The position numbers were made by a program, and so were the translations under genes. The notes below the pieces were generated by a model, which saw only the letters and a list, made by a program, of their open reading frames with translations, searched no databases and was not told the origin of the DNA. Of a DNA stretch of 64,000 bases, positions 45,219-53,479 are shown piece after piece. The DNA is from Paenibacillus sp. Soil787. Its GTDB lineage: Bacteria > Bacillota > Bacilli > Paenibacillales > NBRC-103111. Where the stretch lies: positions 179,649 to 243,648 of the forward strand of contig NZ_LMSP01000046.1 of assembly GCF_001429545.1 (NCBI RefSeq), written 5' to 3'. How positions within the stretch are numbered: the first letter of the stretch is position 1; each line of letters starts with the position of its first letter.

Positions 45219-46187
45219 ATGATGAAGCGCCTTCACATTGTGCAAGTGATTTCTAACTCCCCCAATGCACAGAAGCTGCCGCCCACGAATCAGGGAGGGA
45301 CAGAAAAGATCGTTTATGAATTGACTGAGAATCTCGTGCGAAGAGGTCATAGGGTTACTATTTTTGCTGCATTAGGGAGTCGAACAAGCGCTAGACTTGT
45401 CCCGTTCCCAAAGGGGCTTCGTAACCATGAAATAGCAAGGTATGTCTTGAATAAAATGCCGCGGGATGTTGATGTTATTCATGATCATTCGTTTAGATCT
45501 GCACTTGGACGGCTCAATCTTCGTATTCCGACGGTGTGCACTGTACATCTCCCAGTAAAGCAGCGAGTGAAGCATCCTGTGTATGTTTCCAAACGAGCAA
45601 GAAAGGTGATGGGCAATAATCGCGGACACTATGTGTATAACGGACTTAATCCTAGCGAATATGAATTCAGTGATAAAAAGCGCGATTTTATGTTATTTAT
45701 GGGACGTATTCTGAGAGAGAAAGGTGTCCTGCAGGCCATTGAGATTGCGGAAAGAACGAATAAAAAGCTTATTATTGCTGGACCGATTAAAAATAAAACA
45801 TTTTTTCGTAATGAAATTGCCCCTCGAATTAGAAGAAATCCCAACATCCATTATGTTGGTCCTATTGGAGGCAAAAAGAAACAGAAGCTGCTTAAATATG
45901 CAAGTTGCTTACTGTTTCCAACGCTGTGGGAAGAGCCTTTCGGACTCGTTATGATTGAGGCTATGGCCTGCGGTACCCCAGTAATCGCCTTGAAACGTGG
46001 GGCGGTACCCGAAGTTATGGCGGGGTTTCCGCAATTAGTCTGCCGTTCCGTTTCTGAAATGGTTGCAAAGGTAAAAGGAGGGAATTATCCGCATCCGGCT
46101 GATCTTCGTCGTTATGTCATTCGTAGATTTACAACCTCCCAAATGACATCAAAATACTTAAAAATATATCAAAAAGTAATGAAATAG
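45219..46187 (+). CDS. GT4-family glycosyltransferase
   Basis: A 322-residue GT-B enzyme. N-domain motif NQGGTEKIVYELTENLVRRG; C-domain LFMGRILREKGVLQAIEIA and the E-x7-E segment EEPFGLVMIEAMACG. No membrane helix; cytosolic or peripheral. Somewhat short for GT4 but both domains are represented. Co-transcribed with galU, so UDP-glucose is a likely donor. Acceptor unknown. Confidence 0.85.
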   Translation: MMKRLHIVQVISNSPNAQKLPPTNQGGTEKIVYELTENLVRRGHRVTIFAALGSRTSARLVPFPKGLRNHEIARYVLNKMPRDVDVIHDHSFRSALGRLNLRIPTVCTVHLPVKQRVKHPVYVSKRARKVMGNNRGHYVYNGLNPSEYEFSDKKRDFMLFMGRILREKGVLQAIEIAERTNKKLIIAGPIKNKTFFRNEIAPRIRRNPNIHYVGPIGGKKKQKLLKYASCLLFPTLWEEPFGLVMIEAMACGTPVIALKRGAVPEVMAGFPQLVCRSVSEMVAKVKGGNYPHPADLRRYVIRRFTTSQMTSKYLKIYQKVMK

Positions 46188-46301
46188 TAATTGGAAACAA
46201 CCAGCACGCATTCCATAGGGATGCGTGCTTTTTGCACGCTGCTGCCTATGGTTGAATATACTGCAGTACAAATCTGCAAACACACCGTGGGAGGCTACGG
46301 G

Positions 46302-47060
46302 ATGCGTAAATACACAGTTAAACGGGACCAACGAGATTTTCGGGATTATTATTACCGAAGCGTTAATTATGTACGGGAATCGCAATTGCCCCGCAAAGTA
46401 GATTTGCGCAAGGAGCTGTCTCCAATCGTAAATCAGGGAAGTTTAGGCTCTTGTACATCTAATGCTATTGTAAGCGGGCTGCGTGAGTATTGGATTCGTC
46501 AAGAACGAGATTCAACGTTACGGCTATCTCGCCTTTTTCATTATTGGCATGAACGTAAATTAGAGGGTACGGTCAATTGGGACTCTGGAGCAACTGTACG
46601 TGATGGCATGAAGGTGCTTCATCAAATAGGGGTATGTCCGGAAGCCGAATGGCCATATCGTATAGCCAAATTTAAAGAAAAGCCTGATGCTGAGGCGGAA
46701 ACCTCTGCAGGAGCCTACCGTATCGAAGGATATCATCGGATCCATGATTTGGCAGGAATCAAAGCTGCATTAGCGGATGGCCAGCCTGTTGTCTTCGGAA
46801 TCTGGATTTATCAATCCTTCGAAAGTCCATTAGCGGCAAAAACAGGGAGGATTCCTTACCCGAATCGAAAAAAAGAGCAAATGTTAGGCGGTCATGCCTT
46901 ATTGGCCGTCGGATATAAGGATGGTAAGCAGAAGGGCCAGGGAATAGTCATCGTACGGAATTCATGGGGGAAAGCATGGGGAGATCAAGGCTATTGTTAC
47001 ATGCCCTATTCCTTTTTCAAAAATAACGTGATGACCTTCGACTATTGGACCGGTAAATAA
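46302..47060 (+). CDS. C1A (papain-like) cysteine peptidase
   Basis: A 252-residue protein with all catalytic residues: C51 in GSLGSCTSNA, with the oxyanion Gln in VNQGS; H198 in GGHALLAVGY; N220 in RNSWGKAWGDQGY. No signal peptide and no long propeptide: the basic first 40 residues may act as one. ATG 46302 follows GGGAGG; a longer frame to 46191 has no RBS. Papain-like genes of this kind occur in spore formers; the nearby spoVA block hints at a spore role, but this is inference. Confidence 0.88.
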   Translation: MRKYTVKRDQRDFRDYYYRSVNYVRESQLPRKVDLRKELSPIVNQGSLGSCTSNAIVSGLREYWIRQERDSTLRLSRLFHYWHERKLEGTVNWDSGATVRDGMKVLHQIGVCPEAEWPYRIAKFKEKPDAEAETSAGAYRIEGYHRIHDLAGIKAALADGQPVVFGIWIYQSFESPLAAKTGRIPYPNRKKEQMLGGHALLAVGYKDGKQKGQGIVIVRNSWGKAWGDQGYCYMPYSFFKNNVMTFDYWTGK

Positions 47061-47086
47061 ACCGACTTCAGGGAGGTGCTGAATCT

Positions 47087-47227
47087 ATGTTAAGTGTGGA
47101 AGATGCAAATAAAATCATTGCGTTCTTGTCTGCGGCTTATTTGGCAACTGAGGATGCAGAGGCAAGAGAAGAATTTCATCGATTGGCCAACGAGCTAAGG
47201 AAATCATCCGGTCAACCATTGGAGTAA
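47087..47227 (+). CDS. Small helical protein of unknown function
   Basis: A 46-residue protein: MLSVEDANKIIAFLSAAYL, then ATEDAEAREEFHRLANEL and a short polar tail. It looks like two amphipathic helices. RBS GGGAGGTGC is strong. Downstream of the protease gene by 26 bp, probably the same transcript. No family recognised. Confidence 0.6.
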   Translation: MLSVEDANKIIAFLSAAYLATEDAEAREEFHRLANELRKSSGQPLE

Positions 47228-47261
47228 ATTTGGAATCTCATCCGAAACGAGGGCGGCTTAA

Positions 47262-47339
47262 ATGCCAAAAGAAAAGCTGATACTGCTCATATTAATTCTG
47301 TTCGTTTTACTTACTCTGATTTTCGTTTGCTTGTTCTAA
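47262..47339 (+). CDS. 25-residue hydrophobic peptide
   Basis: MPKEKLILLILILFVLLTL and a short IFVCLF tail: four polar residues, then one membrane helix. The RBS is poor (GAGGGCGG). A strong terminator follows at once, which supports it being the last gene of the transcript. Confidence 0.45.
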   Translation: MPKEKLILLILILFVLLTLIFVCLF

Positions 47340-47342
47340 TGC

Positions 47343-47388
47343 AAAAAGAGGTCGGCTGCATAAGTTTGCAGTCGGCCTCTTTTTTGGT
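47343..47388. terminator. Bidirectional terminator
   Basis: AGAGGTCGGCTGCA pairs with TGCAGTCGGCCTCT, flanked by A-run and T-run; serves the protease operon and the minus-strand DUF1657 gene. Confidence 0.9.
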
Positions 47389-47395
47389 TTATTAA

Positions 47396-47602
47396 CTAGA
47401 AGCCTTTGTACTGGGGTTCTTCATTTTCTAATTGCTGCACACGGGAGGCGATTTGATTCACGATGTCTTGCGTAGAAAGGGCTGCCGTTTCATAGAGCTG
47501 TTTGGCTTCTTGATTCTGCGTGCCAAGCGCAAATGTTTCTAAGCTTGCTTGCGCGCTTTTAAGCGAGGCCAATGTTGTTTTTACCTGAGAAGCAACTGTC
47601 AT
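47396..47602 (-). CDS. DUF1657 family protein
   Basis: A 68-residue helical protein beginning MTVASQVKTTLASLKSAQ and ending NEEPQYKGF, the DUF1657 pattern. Such genes accompany spoVA operons in many Bacillales and are thought to be spore-associated. ATG at 47602 with AAGAAGAGG upstream; a longer frame to 47641 lacks an RBS. Divergent from the spoVA block. A CATATTA on its upstream side resembles a sigma-G -10, unproven. Confidence 0.8.
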   Translation of the reverse strand: MTVASQVKTTLASLKSAQASLETFALGTQNQEAKQLYETAALSTQDIVNQIASRVQQLENEEPQYKGF

Positions 47603-47791
47603 GTTGTGCACCTCTTCTTTAAGATTTGTGTAGGATAGCAAACAAATTGATCGTTTTCAATTGATTGCGATCTTTAATATGCCCTAACTTTTCACTTACA
47701 TATATAACAATTTAATCCAAATGAGATTGATCATACTTGCTGCCTAAATAGCACATAATGAGGTTGTTTCGAGCTTTAAGGGGAGGAAAAG

Positions 47792-48173
47792 CTTGCGGCA
47801 GATTGGGTGAGTATCGTAGTCAGATCGTTTTTTGCACTAGTCTTTTTGTTTGTACTGACATTGGTAAAAAAAATATCGCATATTTTAACGCTCAAAAGTA
47901 AGACGCTACGACTTTGGTTTGAAGTGTTTTTCGCCTCTGATACCTAATCATTTGGGCATGAAGCTGAATATTGAGAAACCGGCGCAATCGGTCATCATGG
48001 ACGGCGTCATTCAAGATGAACCCTTGGCCGCAGCGGGTAGAGGAAGAGGATGGCTACATAAAGAACTGGTTAAGCTAGGAGTAACGAAAGAGAATGTGAT
48101 CCTCAAACAAGTAGACAAGCATGGCGAATTAACGGTCGATCTATATGATAGGTCATTCAGGATCTGCGTATGA
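47792..48173 (+). pseudogene. DUF421 (YetF-like) gene remnant
   Basis: Two pieces in different frames. First DWVSIVVRSFFALVFLFVL and KKISHILTLKSKTLRLWFE (to TAA near 47948), the first helix joined directly to what is normally the end of the membrane part. Then LGMKLNIEKPAQSVIMDGV, EPLAAAGRGRGWLHKEL and HGELTVDLYDRS (to 48173), the cytosolic half. Two of the three helices are missing and there is a frameshift. Intact DUF421 genes often sit in spoVA operons. GGGGAGG precedes the first part but no normal start codon is left. Confidence 0.7.
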
Positions 48174-48203
48174 TGCTAAGTTAAAGGAAGCAGGAGGGAA
48201 AAC

Positions 48204-48677
48204 ATGGCTAACAACAAGAAGAAGAACTTGACAATGACGCAGCAAGAATATCAGAAATTAGCGAAGAGGCAAGAGCCAAAAAGACCTGTTCTAATAAATT
48301 GCTTGCGAGCCTTTCTCGTTGGAGGGATAATCTGTTTAATCGGTGAATGTTTCATGGAGATGTTCGTTAATTGGTTTGGTTTTACCGAAAAAACGGCAGG
48401 CAATCCAACGGTTGCCGTGATGATTATCATATCCGTCATCCTGACGAGCTTTGGTGTATACGATAAAATCGCCCAATGGGCCGGAGCGGGTAGCGCCGTT
48501 CCTGTAACTGGATTCGCAAATTCGCTATGCTCAGCGGCTATTGAGCACCGGGCGGAAGGGCTCGTGCTTGGGGTAGGCGGTAATATGTTCAAGTTAGCTG
48601 GCTCCGTCATTGTATTCGGAACAGTCGCTGCCTTCTTAGTCGGTATCGTACATCTTATCATCTCGGGTGGGGGTTGA
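48204..48677 (+). CDS. spoVAC: Stage V sporulation protein AC
   Basis: A 157-residue membrane protein. Basic N-terminus, then four helices; CLRAFLVGGIICLIGE and GAGSAVPVTGFANSLCSAA are SpoVAC signatures. It forms part of the inner-membrane channel that moves Ca-dipicolinate into the forespore and releases it in germination, and SpoVAC acts as a mechanosensitive channel in B. subtilis. RBS CAGGAGGG. Followed by spoVAD 4 bp later. Confidence 0.93.
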   Translation: MANNKKKNLTMTQQEYQKLAKRQEPKRPVLINCLRAFLVGGIICLIGECFMEMFVNWFGFTEKTAGNPTVAVMIIISVILTSFGVYDKIAQWAGAGSAVPVTGFANSLCSAAIEHRAEGLVLGVGGNMFKLAGSVIVFGTVAAFLVGIVHLIISGGG

Positions 48678-48681
48678 CCTT

Positions 48682-49701
48682 ATGCTGAAGGGACATCAAA
48701 GCTGGGTCTTTGAGAATCGCCCCGTGATAGTATCAACGGGGACGGTGGTAGGACCTGATGAAGGACAGGGGCCGATTAGTGAAGATTTCGATATCGTTCA
48801 CGGTGATTTGACCGTTGGTCAGAAAACGTGGGAAAAAGCCGAAAAGGCGCTGCTAGAGGAAGCTGCGCAGCGAGCACTTGATAAGGCCGGGCTGGTGAGC
48901 GGCAGCATACAGTTCTATATTGGAGGCGATCTGATGAATCAGATCATCTCCAATACCTTCGCTGTTCGTACGCTGAATATGCCGTTTCTCGGCATATTCG
49001 GCGCTTGCTCCACATCGATGGAAGGGCTCGCGCTAGCCGCGCAGCTGGTGAATTCGGGAGCCGCCAACTACGTGATGGCCGGTACCTGCAGCCATAACTG
49101 TACGGCGGAGAAGCAGTTCCGTTACCCGACGGAATATGGATCGCAGAAGCCACCGACAGCTCAATACACAGTCACCGGCGCTGGGGTGGCTGTGCTTGGC
49201 AAGACCGGTGACGGTCCCGTCGTTACCTCGGCCACAATCGGGCGGGTCGTCGATATGGGCATCACCGATCCGTTTAATATGGGTGCTGCGATGGCGCCGG
49301 CAGCGGTAGACACCATTCAAACTCACTTCCGAGAATTGAATATTGAGCCTAGTTACTACGATCTAATTGTCACCGGTGATTTGGCAACAGTGGGTGTTAA
49401 CATTGCGCGCGAACTATTCCATAAGCACAAGTTTCCAATTGATCAAACGACATATGACGACTGTGGCTTGATCATTTATGATCGCGAGAAGCAGGCTGTC
49501 CAATCGGGAGGAAGCGGTTGTGGCTGCTCGGCCACCGTCACTTATGCTCATCTCCTTAAGCGCATAAAGAGTGGCGAATTGAAGCGAATCCTAGTTGTGG
49601 CGACTGGAGCTTTGCTCTCACCGCTTTCTTTTCAACAAGGGGAAAGCATTCCTTGCATTGCACATGCTGTTTCAATTGAGTCTGGAGGGTTGTACGCATG
49701 A
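48682..49701 (+). CDS. spoVAD: Stage V sporulation protein AD
   Basis: A 339-residue soluble, thiolase-fold protein that binds dipicolinic acid on the inner spore membrane. [21 protein letters not shown] start; [15 protein letters not shown] corresponds to the thiolase active-site region. ATG 48682 follows GGTGGGGGTTGAC; GTG 48667 would overlap spoVAC. Its stop overlaps the start of the next gene (ATGA). Confidence 0.93.
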   Translation: MLKGHQSWVFENRPVIVSTGTVVGPDEGQGPISEDFDIVHGDLTVGQKTWEKAEKALLEEAAQRALDKAGLVSGSIQFYIGGDLMNQIISNTFAVRTLNMPFLGIFGACSTSMEGLALAAQLVNSGAANYVMAGTCSHNCTAEKQFRYPTEYGSQKPPTAQYTVTGAGVAVLGKTGDGPVVTSATIGRVVDMGITDPFNMGAAMAPAAVDTIQTHFRELNIEPSYYDLIVTGDLATVGVNIARELFHKHKFPIDQTTYDDCGLIIYDREKQAVQSGGSGCGCSATVTYAHLLKRIKSGELKRILVVATGALLSPLSFQQGESIPCIAHAVSIESGGLYA

Positions 49702-50048
49702 ACTTTTTTTGGGCTTTTCTGATTGGCGGAGCCATCTGTGTATTGGGCCAACTTTTGATGGATGTAGGCAAGCTGACGCCCGCTCATACCATGAGCACGC
49801 TTGTCGTGCTGGGAGCTATAGCAGACGGCTGTAATTTGTATGATCCGTTCATTGAATTTGCCGGTGCTGGTGCAACCGTTCCGATTACCAGCTTCGGCAA
49901 TGCCTTGGTACATGGTGCGTTAGAAGAACTTCATAAGGACGGGTATATAGGGATCATCACCGGTATTTTTAAAGTGACCAGCGCGGGCATATCCGCGGCG
50001 ATCATTTTCTCCTTCATAGCTGCCGTATTTGTCAAACCCAAAGGATAA
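49698..50048 (+). CDS. spoVAEb: Stage V sporulation protein AE, b form
   Basis: A 116-residue membrane protein with four helices; [16 protein letters not shown] and [20 protein letters not shown] mirror SpoVAC, as expected. Third gene of the C-D-Eb set, the minimal form found in the mobile or second spoVA operons of Bacillales. No spoVAA/AB/AF genes are present here, so this is probably not the main hexacistronic operon or is a reduced version. Confidence 0.92.
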   Translation: MNFFWAFLIGGAICVLGQLLMDVGKLTPAHTMSTLVVLGAIADGCNLYDPFIEFAGAGATVPITSFGNALVHGALEELHKDGYIGIITGIFKVTSAGISAAIIFSFIAAVFVKPKG

Positions 50049-50142
50049 GATGAATGCATGCGCGATGGAATGTCTTAAATCTATTTTGGAAGTTATGCCT
50101 CTCTTCCCTTCCCTTAACAGAAAGACCCAACATTAAGTTGTT

Positions 50143-50180
50143 AAAAGATGGTTCCTATTCCTCGGGGATCATCTTTTTTA
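50143..50180 (+). terminator. Terminator of the spoVA block
   Basis: AAAGATGGTTCC pairs with GGGATCATCTT, with a long T-run (TTTTTT). Confidence 0.8.
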
Positions 50181-50303
50181 ATTTCTAATAACAGCATTAA
50201 CCCTAATCATAAAACAGGCTTTTACTATCTGACAATTGTCCATGCAATTCAAATGCCATTGAAATACAATAAACCATCTGATAGCAGAAGGGAGCGAGAT
50301 GGA

Positions 50304-50414
50304 ATGGGTTATGCTGCAGGAGGTTGTTATACTGGTGGTTTGGGTACTAGTACGGCTGTTGTCTTGGTTCTCTTTATTCTTTTGGTTATTATTACCAGTA
50401 CATTTGTATGGTAA
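50304..50414 (+). CDS. YjcZ-type small sporulation membrane peptide (copy 1)
   Basis: A 36-residue peptide: MGYAAGGCYTGGLGTSTAV, then a hydrophobic VLVLFILLVIITSTFVW helix ending at the C-terminus. The Gly/Tyr-rich head and terminal helix are the YjcZ family pattern, found in spore formers. RBS GGGAGCGAG. It pairs with a near copy at 50769. Confidence 0.75.
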   Translation: MGYAAGGCYTGGLGTSTAVVLVLFILLVIITSTFVW

Positions 50415-50464
50415 TTCACAACACACCTCAAGCTTAGAGAATGCACCAATTGGAGGTTACAGGA

Positions 50465-50731
50465 ATGTCTATCGACAATAATCGGCTAAAATCCCTTAAG
50501 GGCAAACATGTTTATGTTATGACACGCCAAGGGCAAATTTTAGAAGGAATTTTGGATAAGAGCACGCGTGACAAAATCTATCTTCGTTCAAATGCCAATT
50601 CCGTAAGCACAAGTGCATTTATACCGTTCAGCCCATTCTTTAACCCCGTCACTCCACTTGTTCTTTTTGATTTGTTGGCCATTGAGGAGTCTCCATTTTT
50701 CTTCCGTAGGTCTCCGTTTTTCTTTTGGTAG
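50465..50731 (+). CDS. Probable spore-associated protein with Sm-like N-terminal half
   Basis: An 88-residue protein. Residues 8-45 (LKGKHVYVMTRQGQILEGIL followed by KIYLRSNA) look like an Sm-like beta barrel with a GKxV...G.I.EG.L pattern. The second half is aromatic and proline-rich, with SPFF/SPFFF repeats. RBS GGAGGTTACAG. Its position between two YjcZ-type genes suggests a spore-coat or spore-membrane role. No family assigned with confidence. Confidence 0.6.
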   Translation: MSIDNNRLKSLKGKHVYVMTRQGQILEGILDKSTRDKIYLRSNANSVSTSAFIPFSPFFNPVTPLVLFDLLAIEESPFFFRRSPFFFW

Positions 50732-50768
50732 TACCTAATCTGAATCACTTGAAAGGAGTGACTACTTT

Positions 50769-50870
50769 ATGGGATATGCAGCAGGAGCAGGATATGGTGG
50801 TAGTAGTGCAGCAGCAGTGTTGGTTCTCTTTATTTTGTTGGTTATTATTACTATGACTTTTGTAATATGA
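50769..50870 (+). CDS. YjcZ-type small sporulation membrane peptide (copy 2)
   Basis: A 33-residue peptide, MGYAAGAGYGGSSAAAVL then VLFILLVIITMTFVI. Close to the peptide at 50304 in both head and helix, so the two arose by duplication. RBS AAAGGAGTG. Followed by a terminator at 50897. Confidence 0.75.
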   Translation: MGYAAGAGYGGSSAAAVLVLFILLVIITMTFVI

Positions 50871-50896
50871 TAGGCAGCTATAGAATATATTAATTT

Positions 50897-50932
50897 GAGA
50901 TCCACAGCAGGTTGCTGTGGGTCTCTTTCTTT
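50897..50932 (+). terminator. Rho-independent terminator
   Basis: GAGATCCACAGC pairs with GCTGTGGGTCTC, followed by TTTCTTT. Confidence 0.8.
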
Positions 50933-51109
50933 GTACTCTCGGTCACTGCTATGGATGGTTAAATTTAACAAATAAATTTAGAGGATTTACAAGTATACGG
51001 ACGAAAAACTTTACTGTAAACTAGATTTACGCTCATTTTCCTATCATTTTTGAAGAATACGGACTTATGGAAGTATTTTCACCATAAATGGCAACAAAAA
51101 CGCAGCGAA

Positions 51110-51215
51110 TGCTTAAGTCGTAAACTTTCCAAAACTCAGCTTACGCTTACGACGTAAGTTTTCTTACGAAAACTCAGTAACGCTTTCGAAGAAAGTTTTG
51201 CTGAGCAAAACTCTA
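51110..51215 (+). repeat. Cluster of short inverted repeats in the moxR leader
   Basis: AAAACTCAG occurs twice (near 51132 and 51173) and its complement CTGAG-CAAAACT appears near 51201. CTTACG/CGTAAG and CTTTCGAAG-type hairpins lie between them. It fills most of the 358-bp gap between the terminator at 50932 and moxR. It may be a transcribed leader or another intergenic repeat. I see no ORF in the gap. Confidence 0.55.
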
Positions 51216-51228
51216 AGGAGGATCACAC

Positions 51229-52188
51229 ATGGAAACTGCCACCCATCATCATGTAGAAGTTCTAGCTAGGTTGAAAGCGAATTTAGAATCATGCATTCTT
51301 GGCAAGAGCTCTGAGATTGAATTGCTGCTAACTGCGATGCTGGCCGGTGGGCATGTGTTGCTTGAAGATGTGCCGGGTACAGGCAAGACAGTACTGATTA
51401 AAGCACTTGCTCGATCCATAGATGGACAATTTCGCCGCATTCAATGTAATCCGGACTTATTACCTTCCGATATAACAGGTGTTTCTATATATCATCCCAA
51501 AGAAGAGAAGTTCCTGTTCCGTTCAGGACCGATTATGACGAATATTTTGCTTGTCGATGAAATTAATCGGGCAACAACCAAAACACAGTCAGCTTTGCTG
51601 GAAGCAATGGAAGAACAACATATCACCGTTGATGGTGATATACACGAGCTTCCTTCACCATTTATGATGCTGGCGACGCAGAACCCGATTGACTTCGAAG
51701 GCACATATATTTTGCCTGAAGCGCAGCTTGATCGATTCATGATGAAGCTTAGATTAGGTTATCCGAGTGAAGCTGCCGAGAAGAAAATGATCACATCCCA
51801 GAGCAAAGTGCATCCGATGGAAGCTCTGCAAGCGATTATGGATATGTCTCAGGTACTAGCCATCCAGGAACAGGTTCGTCTTGTCCACTTAGATGAAGCA
51901 GTAGCCGATTACTTAGTGACCATTACAAGAAAAACACGTGAACATCAGGCCGTATTCCTCGGAGCCAGTCCAAGGGCAACGCTTTCCTTGGTTTTAGCTT
52001 CCAAATCTTTTGCGTTCCTCCATGGAAGAGACTATGTGATTCCTGATGATATTAAATACCTTGCTCCTTATGTTCTCGGTCATCGAATGATTCTTCATTC
52101 CGAAGCCCGTATGGACGGAGCCACGGTTTCCTCAGTTCTCGGCGCGATTTTCGAACAAGTACGCGTGCCGGTACGATTGGAGAAGTGA
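51229..52188 (+). CDS. MoxR-family AAA+ ATPase
   Basis: A 319-residue ATPase. Walker A EDVPGTGKTVLIKAL, Walker B NILLVDEINRATTKTQ, sensor 1 LATQNPIDFEGTY, and a C-terminal lid. MoxR proteins act as chaperones for partner assembly, often with a DUF58 protein, which follows 4 bp downstream. RBS AAGGAGG. First gene of a three-gene operon. Confidence 0.92.
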   Translation: METATHHHVEVLARLKANLESCILGKSSEIELLLTAMLAGGHVLLEDVPGTGKTVLIKALARSIDGQFRRIQCNPDLLPSDITGVSIYHPKEEKFLFRSGPIMTNILLVDEINRATTKTQSALLEAMEEQHITVDGDIHELPSPFMMLATQNPIDFEGTYILPEAQLDRFMMKLRLGYPSEAAEKKMITSQSKVHPMEALQAIMDMSQVLAIQEQVRLVHLDEAVADYLVTITRKTREHQAVFLGASPRATLSLVLASKSFAFLHGRDYVIPDDIKYLAPYVLGHRMILHSEARMDGATVSSVLGAIFEQVRVPVRLEK

Positions 52189-52192
52189 GCCT

Positions 52193-53479
52193 ATGAATCG
52201 ACCGGTATTCAAACGATTCGGGGAGCTTCCCCGGTTTCCGGCAGCTTTATGGCTTCTTATTTCTTGTTTCACAGCTAGTTTATTGTTCCTGTTGTTTCAA
52301 GGTGGGAAGCTGGCCTCTATGCTTTTTATCATTATCACATTATTGTCGGCCTATTTACTCTCTGGCAACTGGAGTGGAATCAAACGTGCGCAAGGTTCAC
52401 GCAAGCTTGCAAATATAGGGCAAGAAACTCAAATAGAAGCCGGGCAATCGTTGCAGATCGGTATTGGCGTGCAGATTCCGGGATTCTGGCCCATTCCCTA
52501 TATGATGATTAAAGATCAGCTTATTCGACAGAATGGGGAAGAGACCATTTTCGAAGGCTCCATTGTTCCGGATTGGAAACGTAGAGGTGAGTTACTTTAC
52601 AGTACACCACCATTAAGAAGAGGGTATTATCGCTTTGGAGCAACGGAGTGCCTAACCGAGGATGTTTTTGGTTTCTTCCAGCATAAGGGACGTTTGGAGC
52701 TTCAGCAGCCTATTACTGTGTATCCACAAACGGTAGCTATTCGGGAATGGGCGCAATTTCATCAAATGCTGAAAGGCATGCAGCATCATTCCACAACGAC
52801 GCGAGCACATCGTGAAACGACGCAAATTAATGGTGTCCGTGAATATATTTATGGGGACCGCTTATCACGAATACATTGGAATGCTACGGCGAAGACAGGT
52901 ACATGGAAATCCAAAGAATTCGAGCGAGAATCCCTGCCCAAGACGATTATTTTATTGGATCGGAGTGCCCGTGCCTATCGGGATTCTGCTGAATTTGAAC
53001 TGGCGGTATCTGTTGCAGCTTCCTTATTCCGTTACGGAGCGAGTCGTGACTTAGCGCTTGGATTACTCTCGATTGGGAAGGAATCTTCTTATTTTGAGCC
53101 GAAGCAAAGTCAGAATCATCATAAGCAAATCATTCAGCATTTGGTCGGAGTAGAGGCAGATGGTTATCACTCCCTTCACCAAATCATCAAGGAACGCTCG
53201 CGGGAATGGCCAGCAGGCTGCTTCTTTGTACTTATTTCTCCGCAAAAGGGCTCAGCGATGATTCAGGTGATTCATCACCTGGAACATCTTCAGATGAATC
53301 CATGCCATATCTGGGTTCATACGAAGTCCAACCATGCATTCAAACCGCAAGGTGCGGACATGGAAGGTAATCAAGAGGATTGGATAAAGGCGATTCGCTC
53401 ACAAGGTTATATGGGTTATGAGGTTAGTCAGTTGACGGACTTGCCTAACCTGTTGGGAGGGGCGAAACGTTATGCCTAA
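52193..53479 (+). CDS. DUF58 family protein
   Basis: A 428-residue protein: two N-terminal membrane helices (about 15-60), a beta-rich segment, then the DUF58 signature YGDRLSRIHWNATAKTG and a von Willebrand-A-like region with ILLDRSARA. Usual partner of MoxR ATPases. It overlaps the next gene by 8 bp. Confidence 0.9.
   Translation: MNRPVFKRFGELPRFPAALWLLISCFTASLLFLLFQGGKLASMLFIIITLLSAYLLSGNWSGIKRAQGSRKLANIGQETQIEAGQSLQIGIGVQIPGFWPIPYMMIKDQLIRQNGEETIFEGSIVPDWKRRGELLYSTPPLRRGYYRFGATECLTEDVFGFFQHKGRLELQQPITVYPQTVAIREWAQFHQMLKGMQHHSTTTRAHRETTQINGVREYIYGDRLSRIHWNATAKTGTWKSKEFERESLPKTIILLDRSARAYRDSAEFELAVSVAASLFRYGASRDLALGLLSIGKESSYFEPKQSQNHHKQIIQHLVGVEADGYHSLHQIIKERSREWPAGCFFVLISPQKGSAMIQVIHHLEHLQMNPCHIWVHTKSNHAFKPQGADMEGNQEDWIKAIRSQGYMGYEVSQLTDLPNLLGGAKRYA

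Noticed and set aside
46191-46301. Longer start for the papain-like protease
   Set aside because: No RBS before 46191, whereas GGGAGG precedes ATG 46302; part of the extension also covers a small hairpin.
47604-47790. Sigma-G promoters for DUF1657 and the spoVA block
   Set aside because: CATA-type -10 boxes can be seen on both strands, but no convincing -35 at the right distance, so not listed as features.
51000-51228. Riboswitch in the moxR leader
   Set aside because: Short inverted repeats are present but no known aptamer consensus and no terminator before moxR.
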